In this document: positions 50,594 to 58,068 of the stretch, piece after piece | Layout: the number at the start of each line of letters is the position of its first letter | Position numbering within the stretch: the stretch's first letter is position 1 | NCBI GenBank assembly: GCA_040772545.1 | Contig: JAXGXY010000002.1 | Span: 124,001 to 188,000, forward strand | Length of the DNA: 64,000 bases | Source: UBA1431 sp002329665 | GTDB lineage: Bacteria; Bacillota; Clostridia; Christensenellales; UBA1431 | Direction: 5' to 3' | Made by a program: the position numbers and the translations under genes | Notes under the pieces: generated by a model | Database searches by the model: none | What the model was told of the DNA's origin: nothing | The model's input: the letters and a program-made list of their open reading frames with translations, nothing else

Positions 50594-51289
50594 ATGCGCA
50601 ATATTGCGGTCATCCCCGCAAGGAGCGGCTCAAAAGGCGTTAAGGACAAAAATATCAGGCTATTGAACGGCAAACCGCTGATGGCTTACACCATCGAGGC
50701 GGCCATCGGCTCCGGGGTTTTCGATACGGTCTTCGTTTCCACGGATTCCGAAAAATACGCGAAGGTAGCGCGGGCCTGCGGCGCCGAGGTCCCGTTTTTG
50801 CGGAGCGAAGCGTTGTCGACGGACACGGCCGCTTCGCGGGATGCGGTTTTGGAGGCCCTCCAAGTATTCGCAAGGCGCGGAAAAACGTTTGACACCGTCG
50901 CCCTTCTCCAACCCACGTCCCCGCTCCGGACCGGGCAGGATATTATAAACGGGTATGCGCTGATGGAAGAAAAAGATGCGGACTGCATCGTGGGGGTGTG
51001 CGAGGCGGAGCATTCGCCGCTATGGTGCAACACCCTGCCTCCCGACGGGTCTTTGAAAGGGTTTATCAGGGAGGGTCTGATCGGGGTGCCCAGGCAGGAA
51101 CTGGAGCCCTACTACCGTGTCAACGGCGCGCTGTATATTATCAGGTGCGACTATTTCATAAGAGGCGGAAGCCTTTACGGCGACCGTTCCTATGCGTACG
51201 TCATGGGCAGGGCGCACTCCGTCGATATAGACGACGAACTCGACTTTGCGGTTGCGGCCGCCCTTTTGAGCGGCAGGGAAGGCGGCTGA
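50594..51289 (+). CDS. legF: CMP-legionaminic acid synthetase
   Basis: This 231-residue CMP-sugar synthetase activates the nonulosonate with CTP, the last step before transfer. The nucleotide loop reads VIPARSGSKGVKDKNIRLLNGKPLM, and VFVSTDSEKYAKVA, LLQPTSPLR and the C-terminal DIDDELDFAVAAALL complete the family pattern. The ATG at 50594 is preceded by AAGGCAGG; a TTG at 50585 overlaps that site. With it the window encodes every step from GDP-glucosamine to CMP-legionaminic acid. A 137-base gap without a gene separates it from the acyl carrier protein gene. Confidence 0.94.
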   Translation: MRNIAVIPARSGSKGVKDKNIRLLNGKPLMAYTIEAAIGSGVFDTVFVSTDSEKYAKVARACGAEVPFLRSEALSTDTAASRDAVLEALQVFARRGKTFDTVALLQPTSPLRTGQDIINGYALMEEKDADCIVGVCEAEHSPLWCNTLPPDGSLKGFIREGLIGVPRQELEPYYRVNGALYIIRCDYFIRGGSLYGDRSYAYVMGRAHSVDIDDELDFAVAAALLSGREGG

Positions 51290-51426
51290 GGAAAATAGCG
51301 GGCGGAAGCATCCTGCCTAAGGCATCAAAAGATTGTACGAACATCCGCTTTATGATATGCTCATTCAATAGGGCTTCGGGGAAGTCTGTCCGCAATTAAA
51401 CATTTTCGGTGTCGAGAGGATAGATC

Positions 51427-51666
51427 ATGACCAATCTGGAGAAGTACAACAAGACCTTCATGGAGATATTAAATGTCGAGGCATCGGAACTCAACGCGGG
51501 TTTCGGTTTCCAGACCGTTAGCAACTGGGATTCCATCGCGCATATGACCCTGGTGAGCACCTTTGAGGACATGTTCGACATCATGCTGGACACGGAGGAC
51601 ATACTCAATTTCGTTTCGTACGAGGCCGGCAAGGAGATCCTTGCCAAGTACGGCATAGAGATATAG
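51427..51666 (+). CDS. Acyl carrier protein
   Basis: This 79-residue acyl carrier protein carries acyl groups on phosphopantetheine. The attachment serine lies in NWDSIAHMTLV (Ser about residue 39), a variant of the DSL motif common in dedicated carrier proteins. The following helix DMFDIMLDTEDI supplies the acidic recognition face. It starts with ATG after GAGAGGA. The downstream ketoreductase, AMP ligase and GNAT suggest that it carries a 3-oxo- or 3-hydroxyacyl chain for sugar acylation. The last 29 bases of coding region recur 201 bases later, beyond an inserted repeat. Confidence 0.9.
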   Translation: MTNLEKYNKTFMEILNVEASELNAGFGFQTVSNWDSIAHMTLVSTFEDMFDIMLDTEDILNFVSYEAGKEILAKYGIEI

Positions 51667-51857
51667 CCAAACGAGGTGAAGCTTCCCGGGGGTATGGGGG
51701 GCCGCAGTCCCCCATCTTCAATCCGATCTGACGACATGTGCGTCAGATCGGCGAGGAAATGCCGCCTTAAGCGGTATTTCAACCGGCAAGAAAGCTACTG
51801 ACAAACCGAAGGTTTGTCGGTAGCCATCGGCAAGGAGAACCTTGCCAAGTACGGCAT
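51628..51857. repeat. Direct repeat of 29 bp flanking structured repeat copy B
   Basis: The 29 bases at 51628-51656 at the end of the acyl carrier protein gene recur at 51829-51857 with one mismatch. Each copy contains a palindrome (GGCAAGG...CCTTGCC). The spacing is 201 bases and the four-hairpin repeat lies between them. A GGTGAAG ribosome-site-like word follows both copies. This looks like a duplication made during insertion of the element. Confidence 0.75.
51675..51824. repeat. Four-hairpin structured repeat, copy B
   Basis: This is the diverged second copy, inverted with respect to copy A at 1684-1833. On the plus strand its stems are 51694-51700 with 51709-51715, 51723-51733 with 51741-51751, 51756-51765 with 51771-51780, and 51794-51807 with 51811-51824. 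The single-stranded words GACGCACATGTC, GGATTGAAG and GGTTGAAA (minus strand) match copy A, while stem bases differ in compensating pairs. It separates the acyl carrier protein gene from its ketoreductase gene. Confidence 0.75.
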
Positions 51858-51882
51858 ATCTGATTCGACGGGGGTGAAGGTT

Positions 51883-52632
51883 TTGGAAGGTTTGCTTTGT
51901 GGCAAGGTCTGCCTGGTGACCGGCGCGGGCCGGGGGATCGGCCGGGCGATCGCCGTGCGGTTCGCGAAGGAGGGCGCCGACGTCTACGCGAATATCCGGC
52001 TCGAAAGCGCTGTAAAAGGATGGGTTGCGGGGCTGCCCGAGGACGTGCGCGGCGCCGTGACGCCCGTCTGCTTCGACGTCACCGATAAGGACGCGGTGAA
52101 AAACGCGGTCATGCGGATACGGTCGGAAAAGGGCGGGATCGACGTCCTCGTCAACAACGCCGCCGTCGCCCATAACGAAAAGCTCGGAATGATTTCCCGG
52201 CAGCACGTCGAAGAAATGTTTGCGGTCAACGTCTTTGCCGTCATCGAACTCACCCAGATGGCCGCCCGCCTGATGATGCGCCAAAAGAACGGGAGCATCA
52301 TCAACATCTCCTCGATCGTCGGCGTGAAGGGGGACAAGGGCCAGGCGGCCTATTCCGCTTCCAAGGGCGCCGTCGTCGCGTTCACGAAATCGGCGGCGAA
52401 GGAACTCGCGCCCTACGGCATCCGCGTGAACTCGGTCGCGCCGGGGCTGACCGACACCGACATGTTCCGCAAAACGGACGAAAAGTTTTTAGAGGAACGC
52501 CTGAAAAACATCGGCATGCAGCGGGTGGGCAGGCCGGAGGACGTCGCCGACGCCTGTCTGTTCCTGGCCTCGGACCTGTCGGGATACGTGAGCGGCCAGA
52601 TACTCGGTGTGGACGGCTGTTCCGTACTGTAG
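51883..52632 (+). CDS. 3-oxoacyl-ACP-reductase-like SDR (FabG type)
   Basis: This SDR of about 249 residues resembles FabG, which reduces 3-oxoacyl-ACP to 3-hydroxyacyl-ACP with NADPH. The motifs are VTGAGRGIGRAI, NNAAVAHN, SSIVGVKGDKGQAAY.ASKGAVV with Ser, Tyr and Lys present, and NSVAPGLTDTDMF. I chose the TTG at 51883 after GGGGGTG. The frame is open further upstream to an ATG at 51814, but that part translates the duplicated end of the acyl carrier protein gene and repeat sequence, so I leave it out. It follows the carrier protein gene and precedes the AMP ligase gene. Confidence 0.9.
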   Translation: MEGLLCGKVCLVTGAGRGIGRAIAVRFAKEGADVYANIRLESAVKGWVAGLPEDVRGAVTPVCFDVTDKDAVKNAVMRIRSEKGGIDVLVNNAAVAHNEKLGMISRQHVEEMFAVNVFAVIELTQMAARLMMRQKNGSIINISSIVGVKGDKGQAAYSASKGAVVAFTKSAAKELAPYGIRVNSVAPGLTDTDMFRKTDEKFLEERLKNIGMQRVGRPEDVADACLFLASDLSGYVSGQILGVDGCSVL

Positions 52633-52649
52633 TCAAGGAGGCTGGAGAA

Positions 52650-54044
52650 TTGTTTCTGGACCTGGACAAAAAAGCGCCCAATGCCCCGGCTGTCGTGGAC
52701 AACCTGGGGTTTTCGCTGACATACGGCGATCTCGTCGGGTTCGCGGACGGGTTTTGCGAAAAAGCGGGCGGGAGGACGCTCATTTTCATACTCTGCGAGA
52801 ACTGCGCGGGTGCGCTGGCGGGCTACGCCGCATGCCTAAGCGGGAGGATCGTGCCGCTGATGCTGGGAAACGGCATGGACCGGCGGCTGCTTAAAGCGCT
52901 GATCGCCGAATACCGCCCCGCGTTTCTCTGGGTCCCCGAAAGCGCGGCGGAGGATTTCGGTTACCCGTGCGTGCTCGAAGGATTCGGGTACGCCCTGATA
53001 AAAACGCGGCTGGAGCCCGGCCCGCTCTACGACGGCCTTTCGTTGCTTCTAACGACATCGGGCAGCACCGGCAGCCCCAAGCTGGTCCGGCACAGCTACG
53101 AAAACGTGGAGTCCATCGCGCGCAGCGTCGCGGAGGTGTTCGGGATGGACGAAAACGAGCGGGGCATGGTCTCGCTCCCCCTGCAGTTCACGCAGGGGCT
53201 GAACGTCGCGTCCAGCCACCTCTATGGCGGTTCGGTCGCGCTGTTGTCCACCGACGCCCTGATGAAGAGGGAGTTCTGGGCTTTTTTCAAAGCGCAGCAG
53301 GCCACCAGCTTCACCGGCGTGCCCTACAGCTACGAAGTGCTGGACAGGCTCCGGTTCTTCAGGATGGACCTGCCGCACCTGAGGACGATCAACCAGGGCG
53401 GAGGCAGGCTTACGGACGCGCTGTTCATGAAGTGCGCAAAGTACGCGGCCGACACCGGTCGAAGGTTCGTGGCCACCTACGGCGCGACCGAGACGACGTC
53501 GCGCATGGCCTATCTGCCGCCGGAGCTCGCGCCGGAAAAATGCGGGAGCATCGGCGTCGCTATGCCCTGCGGGAGCATATCGCTGTTCGACGACGGCAGG
53601 GAGATCAGGGACGCGAACAAGACCGGCGAGATCGTCTACAAAGGGCCGAACGTGACGCTCGGGTATGCCGAGCGCTCCGCCGACCTCGCCCGGGGCGACG
53701 AACGCGGCGGCGTCTACGCGACCGGCGACCTCGCGTGGCGGGACGAGGACGGCTGCCATTACATCGTCGGCCGGAAAAAACGCTTCCTCAAGCTCTACGG
53801 CTACCGCATTGGCCTCGACGAGACCGAGCTCCTGATAAAAAACGAGCTGGGCGTTTTATGCGCCTGCACCGGCAGCGACAAGAAAATGTCGATTTACGTC
53901 ACCGAAAAAGGGATAGAGCGGGACGTCGCCCGCTTCGTCAGCGCGAAGACCGGCATCATCCCGGGGGCGTTCGAGGTCGTTTTTGTAGAGCAGATCCCCA
54001 AAAACGACGCGGGGAAGACGCTCTACGAAAAACTGGGCAAGTAA
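52650..54044 (+). CDS. AMP-forming acyl ligase
   Basis: This 464-residue acyl-adenylate-forming enzyme (ANL superfamily) probably loads an acid onto the nearby acyl carrier protein. The P-loop-like motif is LLTTSGSTGSPKLV. Later motifs are FTQGLNVASSHLYGGSVALL, ATYGATETTSRMAYLP, VYATGDLAWRDEDG and GRKKRFLKLYGYRIGLDETE, with a C-terminal NDAGKTLYEKL lysine. It is shorter than typical acyl-CoA synthetases, as carrier-protein ligases often are. The start is TTG at 52650 after AAGGAGG. The acid is unknown; a short hydroxy- or keto-acid is likely from context. Confidence 0.9.
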   Translation: MFLDLDKKAPNAPAVVDNLGFSLTYGDLVGFADGFCEKAGGRTLIFILCENCAGALAGYAACLSGRIVPLMLGNGMDRRLLKALIAEYRPAFLWVPESAAEDFGYPCVLEGFGYALIKTRLEPGPLYDGLSLLLTTSGSTGSPKLVRHSYENVESIARSVAEVFGMDENERGMVSLPLQFTQGLNVASSHLYGGSVALLSTDALMKREFWAFFKAQQATSFTGVPYSYEVLDRLRFFRMDLPHLRTINQGGGRLTDALFMKCAKYAADTGRRFVATYGATETTSRMAYLPPELAPEKCGSIGVAMPCGSISLFDDGREIRDANKTGEIVYKGPNVTLGYAERSADLARGDERGGVYATGDLAWRDEDGCHYIVGRKKRFLKLYGYRIGLDETELLIKNELGVLCACTGSDKKMSIYVTEKGIERDVARFVSAKTGIIPGAFEVVFVEQIPKNDAGKTLYEKLGK

Positions 54045-54062
54045 ACTGATGGGAGGACCGGC

Positions 54063-55088
54063 ATGATAGGGATACGTTTCGCGCGCATGGACGACATCGA
54101 AAACATCGTCGCCTTCCTGCGGGAGCACTGGAGCGAAAACAACATCCTCGTCAAAAGCAGGCGCATATTCGATTTCCAGTACGTGGACGGCGAGAACTGC
54201 GGATTCGTCCTCGCGGCCGACGACGAGACGGGCAGGATATACGGCCTGAAAGGGTTTTTCCCGTTCAACCACCAGCCGCGGCCGGACATCGCCGCGGCGC
54301 TGGCCATCGTGCTCCAGGGCGTAAGGCCGATGCTGGGCATGGAGATCCAGCGCTTCCTCGAGAAGAACACGAACTGCCGCTGGCTGTGTTCCACGGGACT
54401 GAATCCGGACACCTCCGTGAGGATATACAAACGGTTCAGGGGGTATACGGTCGACAGGCTGAAACATTACTACCGCCTCGCCGACCGGCCGGCCTACAGC
54501 GTGGCGGCGGTGCGGCAAAAGCGCATCAGGCCGGTCCCGGAAGGCGGCGGTTTCCTGCTTCCCGACACCCCCGAGGCGCTGTTTGCGGTCTTCGACCCGG
54601 CGGCCTATCGGGAGCAGAGGCCGTACAAGGATGAGGCGTACCTGACGCGCCGCTACTTCGAGCACCCCGTATACCGATACCGGATGCTGGGGATACGCTC
54701 GCAGGACTCAGAAGGCGCGGACGGTGTGTACATCGCGCGCGAGGTCGAATGCAACGGCGCGAGGGTCCTGCGCATCGTCGACTACATCGGGGACCGGAGG
54801 GCCATCGCCAGGGCGGGGGGCGCGCTGGAACGCTATATGCGGGAGCGGGACGCGGAGTACGCCGACTTCTACTGTTACGGGTTCGACCACGAAGCGCTGG
54901 AGGCCGGGGGCTTCGTGCTGCGCGACGAAAACGACCCCAATGTCGTGCCCAACTATTTCGAGCCTTTCGAGCAGCGCAACATCGACATCCATTTCTTTTC
55001 GACCGGCGACGAAAACGCCGCGGTTTGCAGGGCCGACGGCGACCAGGACCGGCCCAGCATCCTGCCGGAGGGTTTTGCGGATGAATGA
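54063..55088 (+). CDS. GNAT-family acyltransferase-like protein
   Basis: This 341-residue protein has a GNAT-type N-terminal half: GIRFARMDDIENIVAFLREHW, then GFVLAADDETGRIYGLKGFFPF, and a second similar half with GVYIAREVECNGARVLRIVDYIGD. Two tandem GNAT folds are therefore likely. Such proteins in flagellar or capsule glycan clusters move acyl groups onto sugar amines. With the carrier protein, FabG-like reductase and ligase beside it, transfer of a carrier-bound acyl group to the nonulosonate amine is the best guess. It overlaps the deacetylase gene by eight bases. Confidence 0.75.
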   Translation: MIGIRFARMDDIENIVAFLREHWSENNILVKSRRIFDFQYVDGENCGFVLAADDETGRIYGLKGFFPFNHQPRPDIAAALAIVLQGVRPMLGMEIQRFLEKNTNCRWLCSTGLNPDTSVRIYKRFRGYTVDRLKHYYRLADRPAYSVAAVRQKRIRPVPEGGGFLLPDTPEALFAVFDPAAYREQRPYKDEAYLTRRYFEHPVYRYRMLGIRSQDSEGADGVYIAREVECNGARVLRIVDYIGDRRAIARAGGALERYMRERDAEYADFYCYGFDHEALEAGGFVLRDENDPNVVPNYFEPFEQRNIDIHFFSTGDENAAVCRADGDQDRPSILPEGFADE

Positions 55089-56034
55089 AGGCGTCACCAT
55101 CGTCATGTACCATTATGTGCGCAGCCTGAGCGCTTCCCGTTATCCGGGCATCAAGGGGCTCGAACTCTCCCGGTTCAGGGAGCAGCTCGAGTTCTTCAAA
55201 TCGGAGGGCGCGCGCTTCATCGGCGCACAAGAGCTGCTCGGGGCGCTGGACGGCGGCTTAAAACTGCCCCCCAGGGCCGTGTTGCTGACGTTTGACGACG
55301 GGTACATCGACCATTACACGAACGTGTTCCCGATCCTCAGGCTCGAGGGCATACCCGCCTTTTTCTCCATGCCGGGCAGGATACTGGCCGAACGCCGGGT
55401 GCTGGACGTGAACAAGATCCATTTCGTCCTCGCGAGCCTGCCCGTCGGGGAACTGCTGCCCATGGTGATGGAAAGGCTGGACCATTACCGCGGCAAAGAG
55501 TTTGAGATACCGCCCAATGGGGTACTCTACCGGAAGCTGGCGGCAGAGAGCAGGTTCGATCCGCCCGAGGTCATATTCATCAAGCGCCTGCTGCAGGCGG
55601 AGCTGGAGGAAACCCTGCGCAACCGCATCGTGGACGAGCTGTTCAGGGCGTGCGTCCCGCTCCCGGAAGAGGCGTTCGCAAAGGAACTGTACATGAGCTA
55701 CGACCAGGTGCGCCTGATGCGGCAAGAAGGCATGGACTTCGGCATACACGGCTACGACCATTACTGGATGAACAGGCTAACCCCCCAGGCGCTGGACAGG
55801 GACGTCGCGTTGGCGCTGGAGGTTTTCGGCGGGATTGTCGACCCCAAGAGATGGATCTGCTGTTATCCCTACGGTTCGTGCAGCGACGACGTGATACGCC
55901 TGATACGCAAGAGGGGGGCCGCGGCCGGCGTGACCACCGAGGCGGACAGGGCGCTTCCTTGCGTCCATGACCGTTTCCGCCTGCCGCGTTACGACACGAA
56001 CGACTTCCCGCCCAAAACGGCGAGGCCGTTATAG
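55081..56034 (+). CDS. Polysaccharide deacetylase (NodB-type)
   Basis: This 317-residue carbohydrate esterase family 4-like enzyme removes N-acetyl groups from sugars. The start ATG at 55081 lies within the end of the GNAT gene. The motifs are TIVMYHYVRS, LLTFDDGYIDHYTNVFPIL with the catalytic and metal aspartates, DFGIHGYDHYWMNRL with the H.H-like metal motif, and WICCYPYGSC and VTTEADRALPC. No signal peptide is seen, so it should act in the cytoplasm on a precursor. Together with the GNAT it could exchange an acetyl group for another acyl group. Confidence 0.88.
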   Translation: MNEGVTIVMYHYVRSLSASRYPGIKGLELSRFREQLEFFKSEGARFIGAQELLGALDGGLKLPPRAVLLTFDDGYIDHYTNVFPILRLEGIPAFFSMPGRILAERRVLDVNKIHFVLASLPVGELLPMVMERLDHYRGKEFEIPPNGVLYRKLAAESRFDPPEVIFIKRLLQAELEETLRNRIVDELFRACVPLPEEAFAKELYMSYDQVRLMRQEGMDFGIHGYDHYWMNRLTPQALDRDVALALEVFGGIVDPKRWICCYPYGSCSDDVIRLIRKRGAAAGVTTEADRALPCVHDRFRLPRYDTNDFPPKTARPL

Positions 56035-56118
56035 AGCGCCTCCCCGGGAAGCGTCCCTCTTTTCCCGGCATCAAAGCAGTTTAGCGAAAAAATACTGTTT
56101 GCGTTCGGTTATTTGATA

Positions 56119-56124
56119 TATAAT
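56119..56124 (+). promoter_or_regulatory. Possible -10 element before the WecB gene
   Basis: A TATAAT at 56119-56124 lies about 40 bases before the start at 56165 in the 130-base gap after the deacetylase gene. A weak TGTTTG at 17 bases upstream may serve as -35. It would start a separate WecB/WecG/WecC transcript. Confidence 0.4.
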
Positions 56125-56164
56125 CTATGTTATCGGATAAAACGGGAAGGCGTGCAATAATCCT

Positions 56165-57319
56165 ATGCTGCGAGTTATGCCCGTGTTCGGCACACGGCCG
56201 GAAGCTATAAAGATGATGCCGCTGGTAAAGGCGCTGAGGGACGCGCCAGGGGTGGAATGCACCGTCTGCGTAACGGCGCAGCACCGGGAGATGCTCGATC
56301 AGGTCCTCAGCCGGTTCGGTACGGTGCCGCAGTATGACCTGAACATCATGGAAGACGCGCAGACGCTCGAGTCCCTTACTTCGCGGGTCGTTTCCGGCGT
56401 AAGCGGGGTGCTTAAAAGCGCCCGCCCCGACCTCGTGCTGGTGCACGGGGACACGACCACGACGTTCGCTTCCGCGCTCGCCGCGTTTTATCAGAAGATC
56501 CCCGTGGGGCACGTCGAGGCGGGGCTGAGGTCGTTTAACAGGTACTCGCCCTTCCCCGAGGAGACCAACAGGCGCCTGACGGCCGCCATCGCCGAGCTGC
56601 ACTTTGCCCCGACGGCGGCCAACAGGGAAAACCTGCGCAAAGAAAACATCGTGGACAACGTTTACGTCACGGGCAACACGGTGATCGACGCGCTGCAGCA
56701 GACGGTCGAAAAGGATTACAGGTTCAGGGACGCGACGCTTGGCGCCCTGTTCAACGGCCAAAGGCGGCGTGGCAGGCTGATACTGCTCACCGCGCACCGG
56801 CGGGAGAACCTGGGGGGGCCCCTCGAGAGCATCTGCCAGGCCGTGCGGCGCATCGTCCTTGACAACGGGGATGTCGAAGTGGTGTTCCCGGTGCATCCCA
56901 ACAGGGACGTCCGAAAGGCCGTGCAAGCCGCCTTCGACGGCCTGGAGAGGGTGTACCTGACGGAACCCGTCGACGTGTGGGACATGCACAACCTCATGGA
57001 CGCCTGTTACATGGTCATGACCGATTCGGGCGGGCTTCAGGAGGAAGCCCCCGCCCTGGGCAAGCCCGTGATCGTCCTTCGGAGGGAGACGGAGCGCCCC
57101 GAAATCTGCGACGCCGGGAAGGCTGTGCTTGCCGGGACGGACGAGGAGGATATTTGCGCCCACGCCCACAGGCTGCTGCACGACCAAAACGCCTACCGGG
57201 CCATGCAAAAGGCGGCCAACCCGTACGGGGACGGGAAAGCGGCGCCGCGCATCGTTCAGGCCATACTGTACTGGGCGGGGCTGTCGGCCGAAAAGCCCTC
57301 GGAATTCATGCCCCGTTGA
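56165..57319 (+). CDS. wecB: UDP-N-acetylglucosamine 2-epimerase
   Basis: This 384-residue non-hydrolysing epimerase interconverts UDP-GlcNAc and UDP-ManNAc. The signature VFGTRPEAIKMMPLVKAL at the start, VHGDTTTTFASALAAFY, GHVEAGLRSFNRYSPFPEE.NRR, VTGNTVIDAL, LLTAHRRENLGG and TDSGGLQEEAPALGKPV all match WecB/MnaA. The product feeds the ManNAc-transferase and the dehydrogenase encoded directly downstream. It is a paralogue in function of LegG at 49401 but keeps the nucleotide. Confidence 0.97.
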   Translation: MLRVMPVFGTRPEAIKMMPLVKALRDAPGVECTVCVTAQHREMLDQVLSRFGTVPQYDLNIMEDAQTLESLTSRVVSGVSGVLKSARPDLVLVHGDTTTTFASALAAFYQKIPVGHVEAGLRSFNRYSPFPEETNRRLTAAIAELHFAPTAANRENLRKENIVDNVYVTGNTVIDALQQTVEKDYRFRDATLGALFNGQRRRGRLILLTAHRRENLGGPLESICQAVRRIVLDNGDVEVVFPVHPNRDVRKAVQAAFDGLERVYLTEPVDVWDMHNLMDACYMVMTDSGGLQEEAPALGKPVIVLRRETERPEICDAGKAVLAGTDEEDICAHAHRLLHDQNAYRAMQKAANPYGDGKAAPRIVQAILYWAGLSAEKPSEFMPR

Positions 57320-57351
57320 AGATCCGGCCGGCGGATACGGAAGAGATTGGT

Positions 57352-58068
57352 ATGAAGAAAGAGAATATCCTGGGAATCGACGTCTGCGTCACCCCGAAGG
57401 ACGAGCTGATCGAACGCGTCAAAGCGGACATCAGAAACGCCCGCCAGAGGTTTATCGTCGCCATCAATCCCGAGAAGATCGTAAAAGCCAGGAGCGACAA
57501 AGACCTAATGGACGTGCTCAACAGCGCCGATTACCAAATACCCGACGGGGTGGGGCTCGTGATCGCGTCCCGCCTCAGGGGAGGCCGGATCAGGCAGAGG
57601 ATAACCGGGATCGACACGATGGAAACGCTCTGCGCCGAGGCGTCGAAATGCGGGTTTCGCGTGTTTCTCTACGGCGCCAGGCCCGAAGTCGTACAGAAGG
57701 CCAAGGCCGTCCTCGAGGAAAGATACCCCGGCATATCGATCGTGGGCTTCGTGGACGGCTACTGCGAAAACAACGATCGTGTCGTGGAGGAGATAAACGC
57801 CTCGGGCGCGGACATCGTGTTCGTGGCGCTGGGCTCGCCCAAACAGGAATTCTGGATAGCCGGGAACAGGAAAGCCCTGAACGCGCGCGTGCTCCAGGGA
57901 GTGGGCGGGTCGTTCGACGTGATCTGCGGGCGCGTGAAAAGGGCCCCCGCTATCATGCGCAGATGCGGGCTGGAATGGCTCTACCGGCTGGTCAGAGAGC
58001 CCAAACGGCTGTTCAGGCAGTTGAATATCGTCAAGTTTTTATTCATAATAGGACGGAAAAACAAATGA
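57352..58068 (+). CDS. WecG/TagA/CpsF-family N-acetylmannosamine(uronate) transferase
   Basis: This 238-residue GT26 glycosyltransferase is membrane-associated through its C-terminal basic tail (LYRLVREPKRLFRQLNIVKFL). The motifs are NPEKIVKARSD, ADYQIPDGVGLVIASRL, LYGARPEVVQKAKAVLEERYPG, VFVALGSPKQEFWI and GVGGSFDVICGRVKRAP. TagA adds ManNAc and WecG adds ManNAcA to a lipid-linked acceptor. The gene lies between the epimerase and the UDP-ManNAc dehydrogenase, so it probably uses ManNAcA or ManNAc made here. The start is the ATG at 57352. It overlaps wecC by ATGA. Confidence 0.93.
   Translation: MKKENILGIDVCVTPKDELIERVKADIRNARQRFIVAINPEKIVKARSDKDLMDVLNSADYQIPDGVGLVIASRLRGGRIRQRITGIDTMETLCAEASKCGFRVFLYGARPEVVQKAKAVLEERYPGISIVGFVDGYCENNDRVVEEINASGADIVFVALGSPKQEFWIAGNRKALNARVLQGVGGSFDVICGRVKRAPAIMRRCGLEWLYRLVREPKRLFRQLNIVKFLFIIGRKNK

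Noticed and set aside
51814..51882. An ATG start for the FabG-like gene at 51814
   Set aside because: The extra residues translate repeat copy B's end and the duplicated carrier-protein tail; a TTG with a ribosome site lies at 51883.
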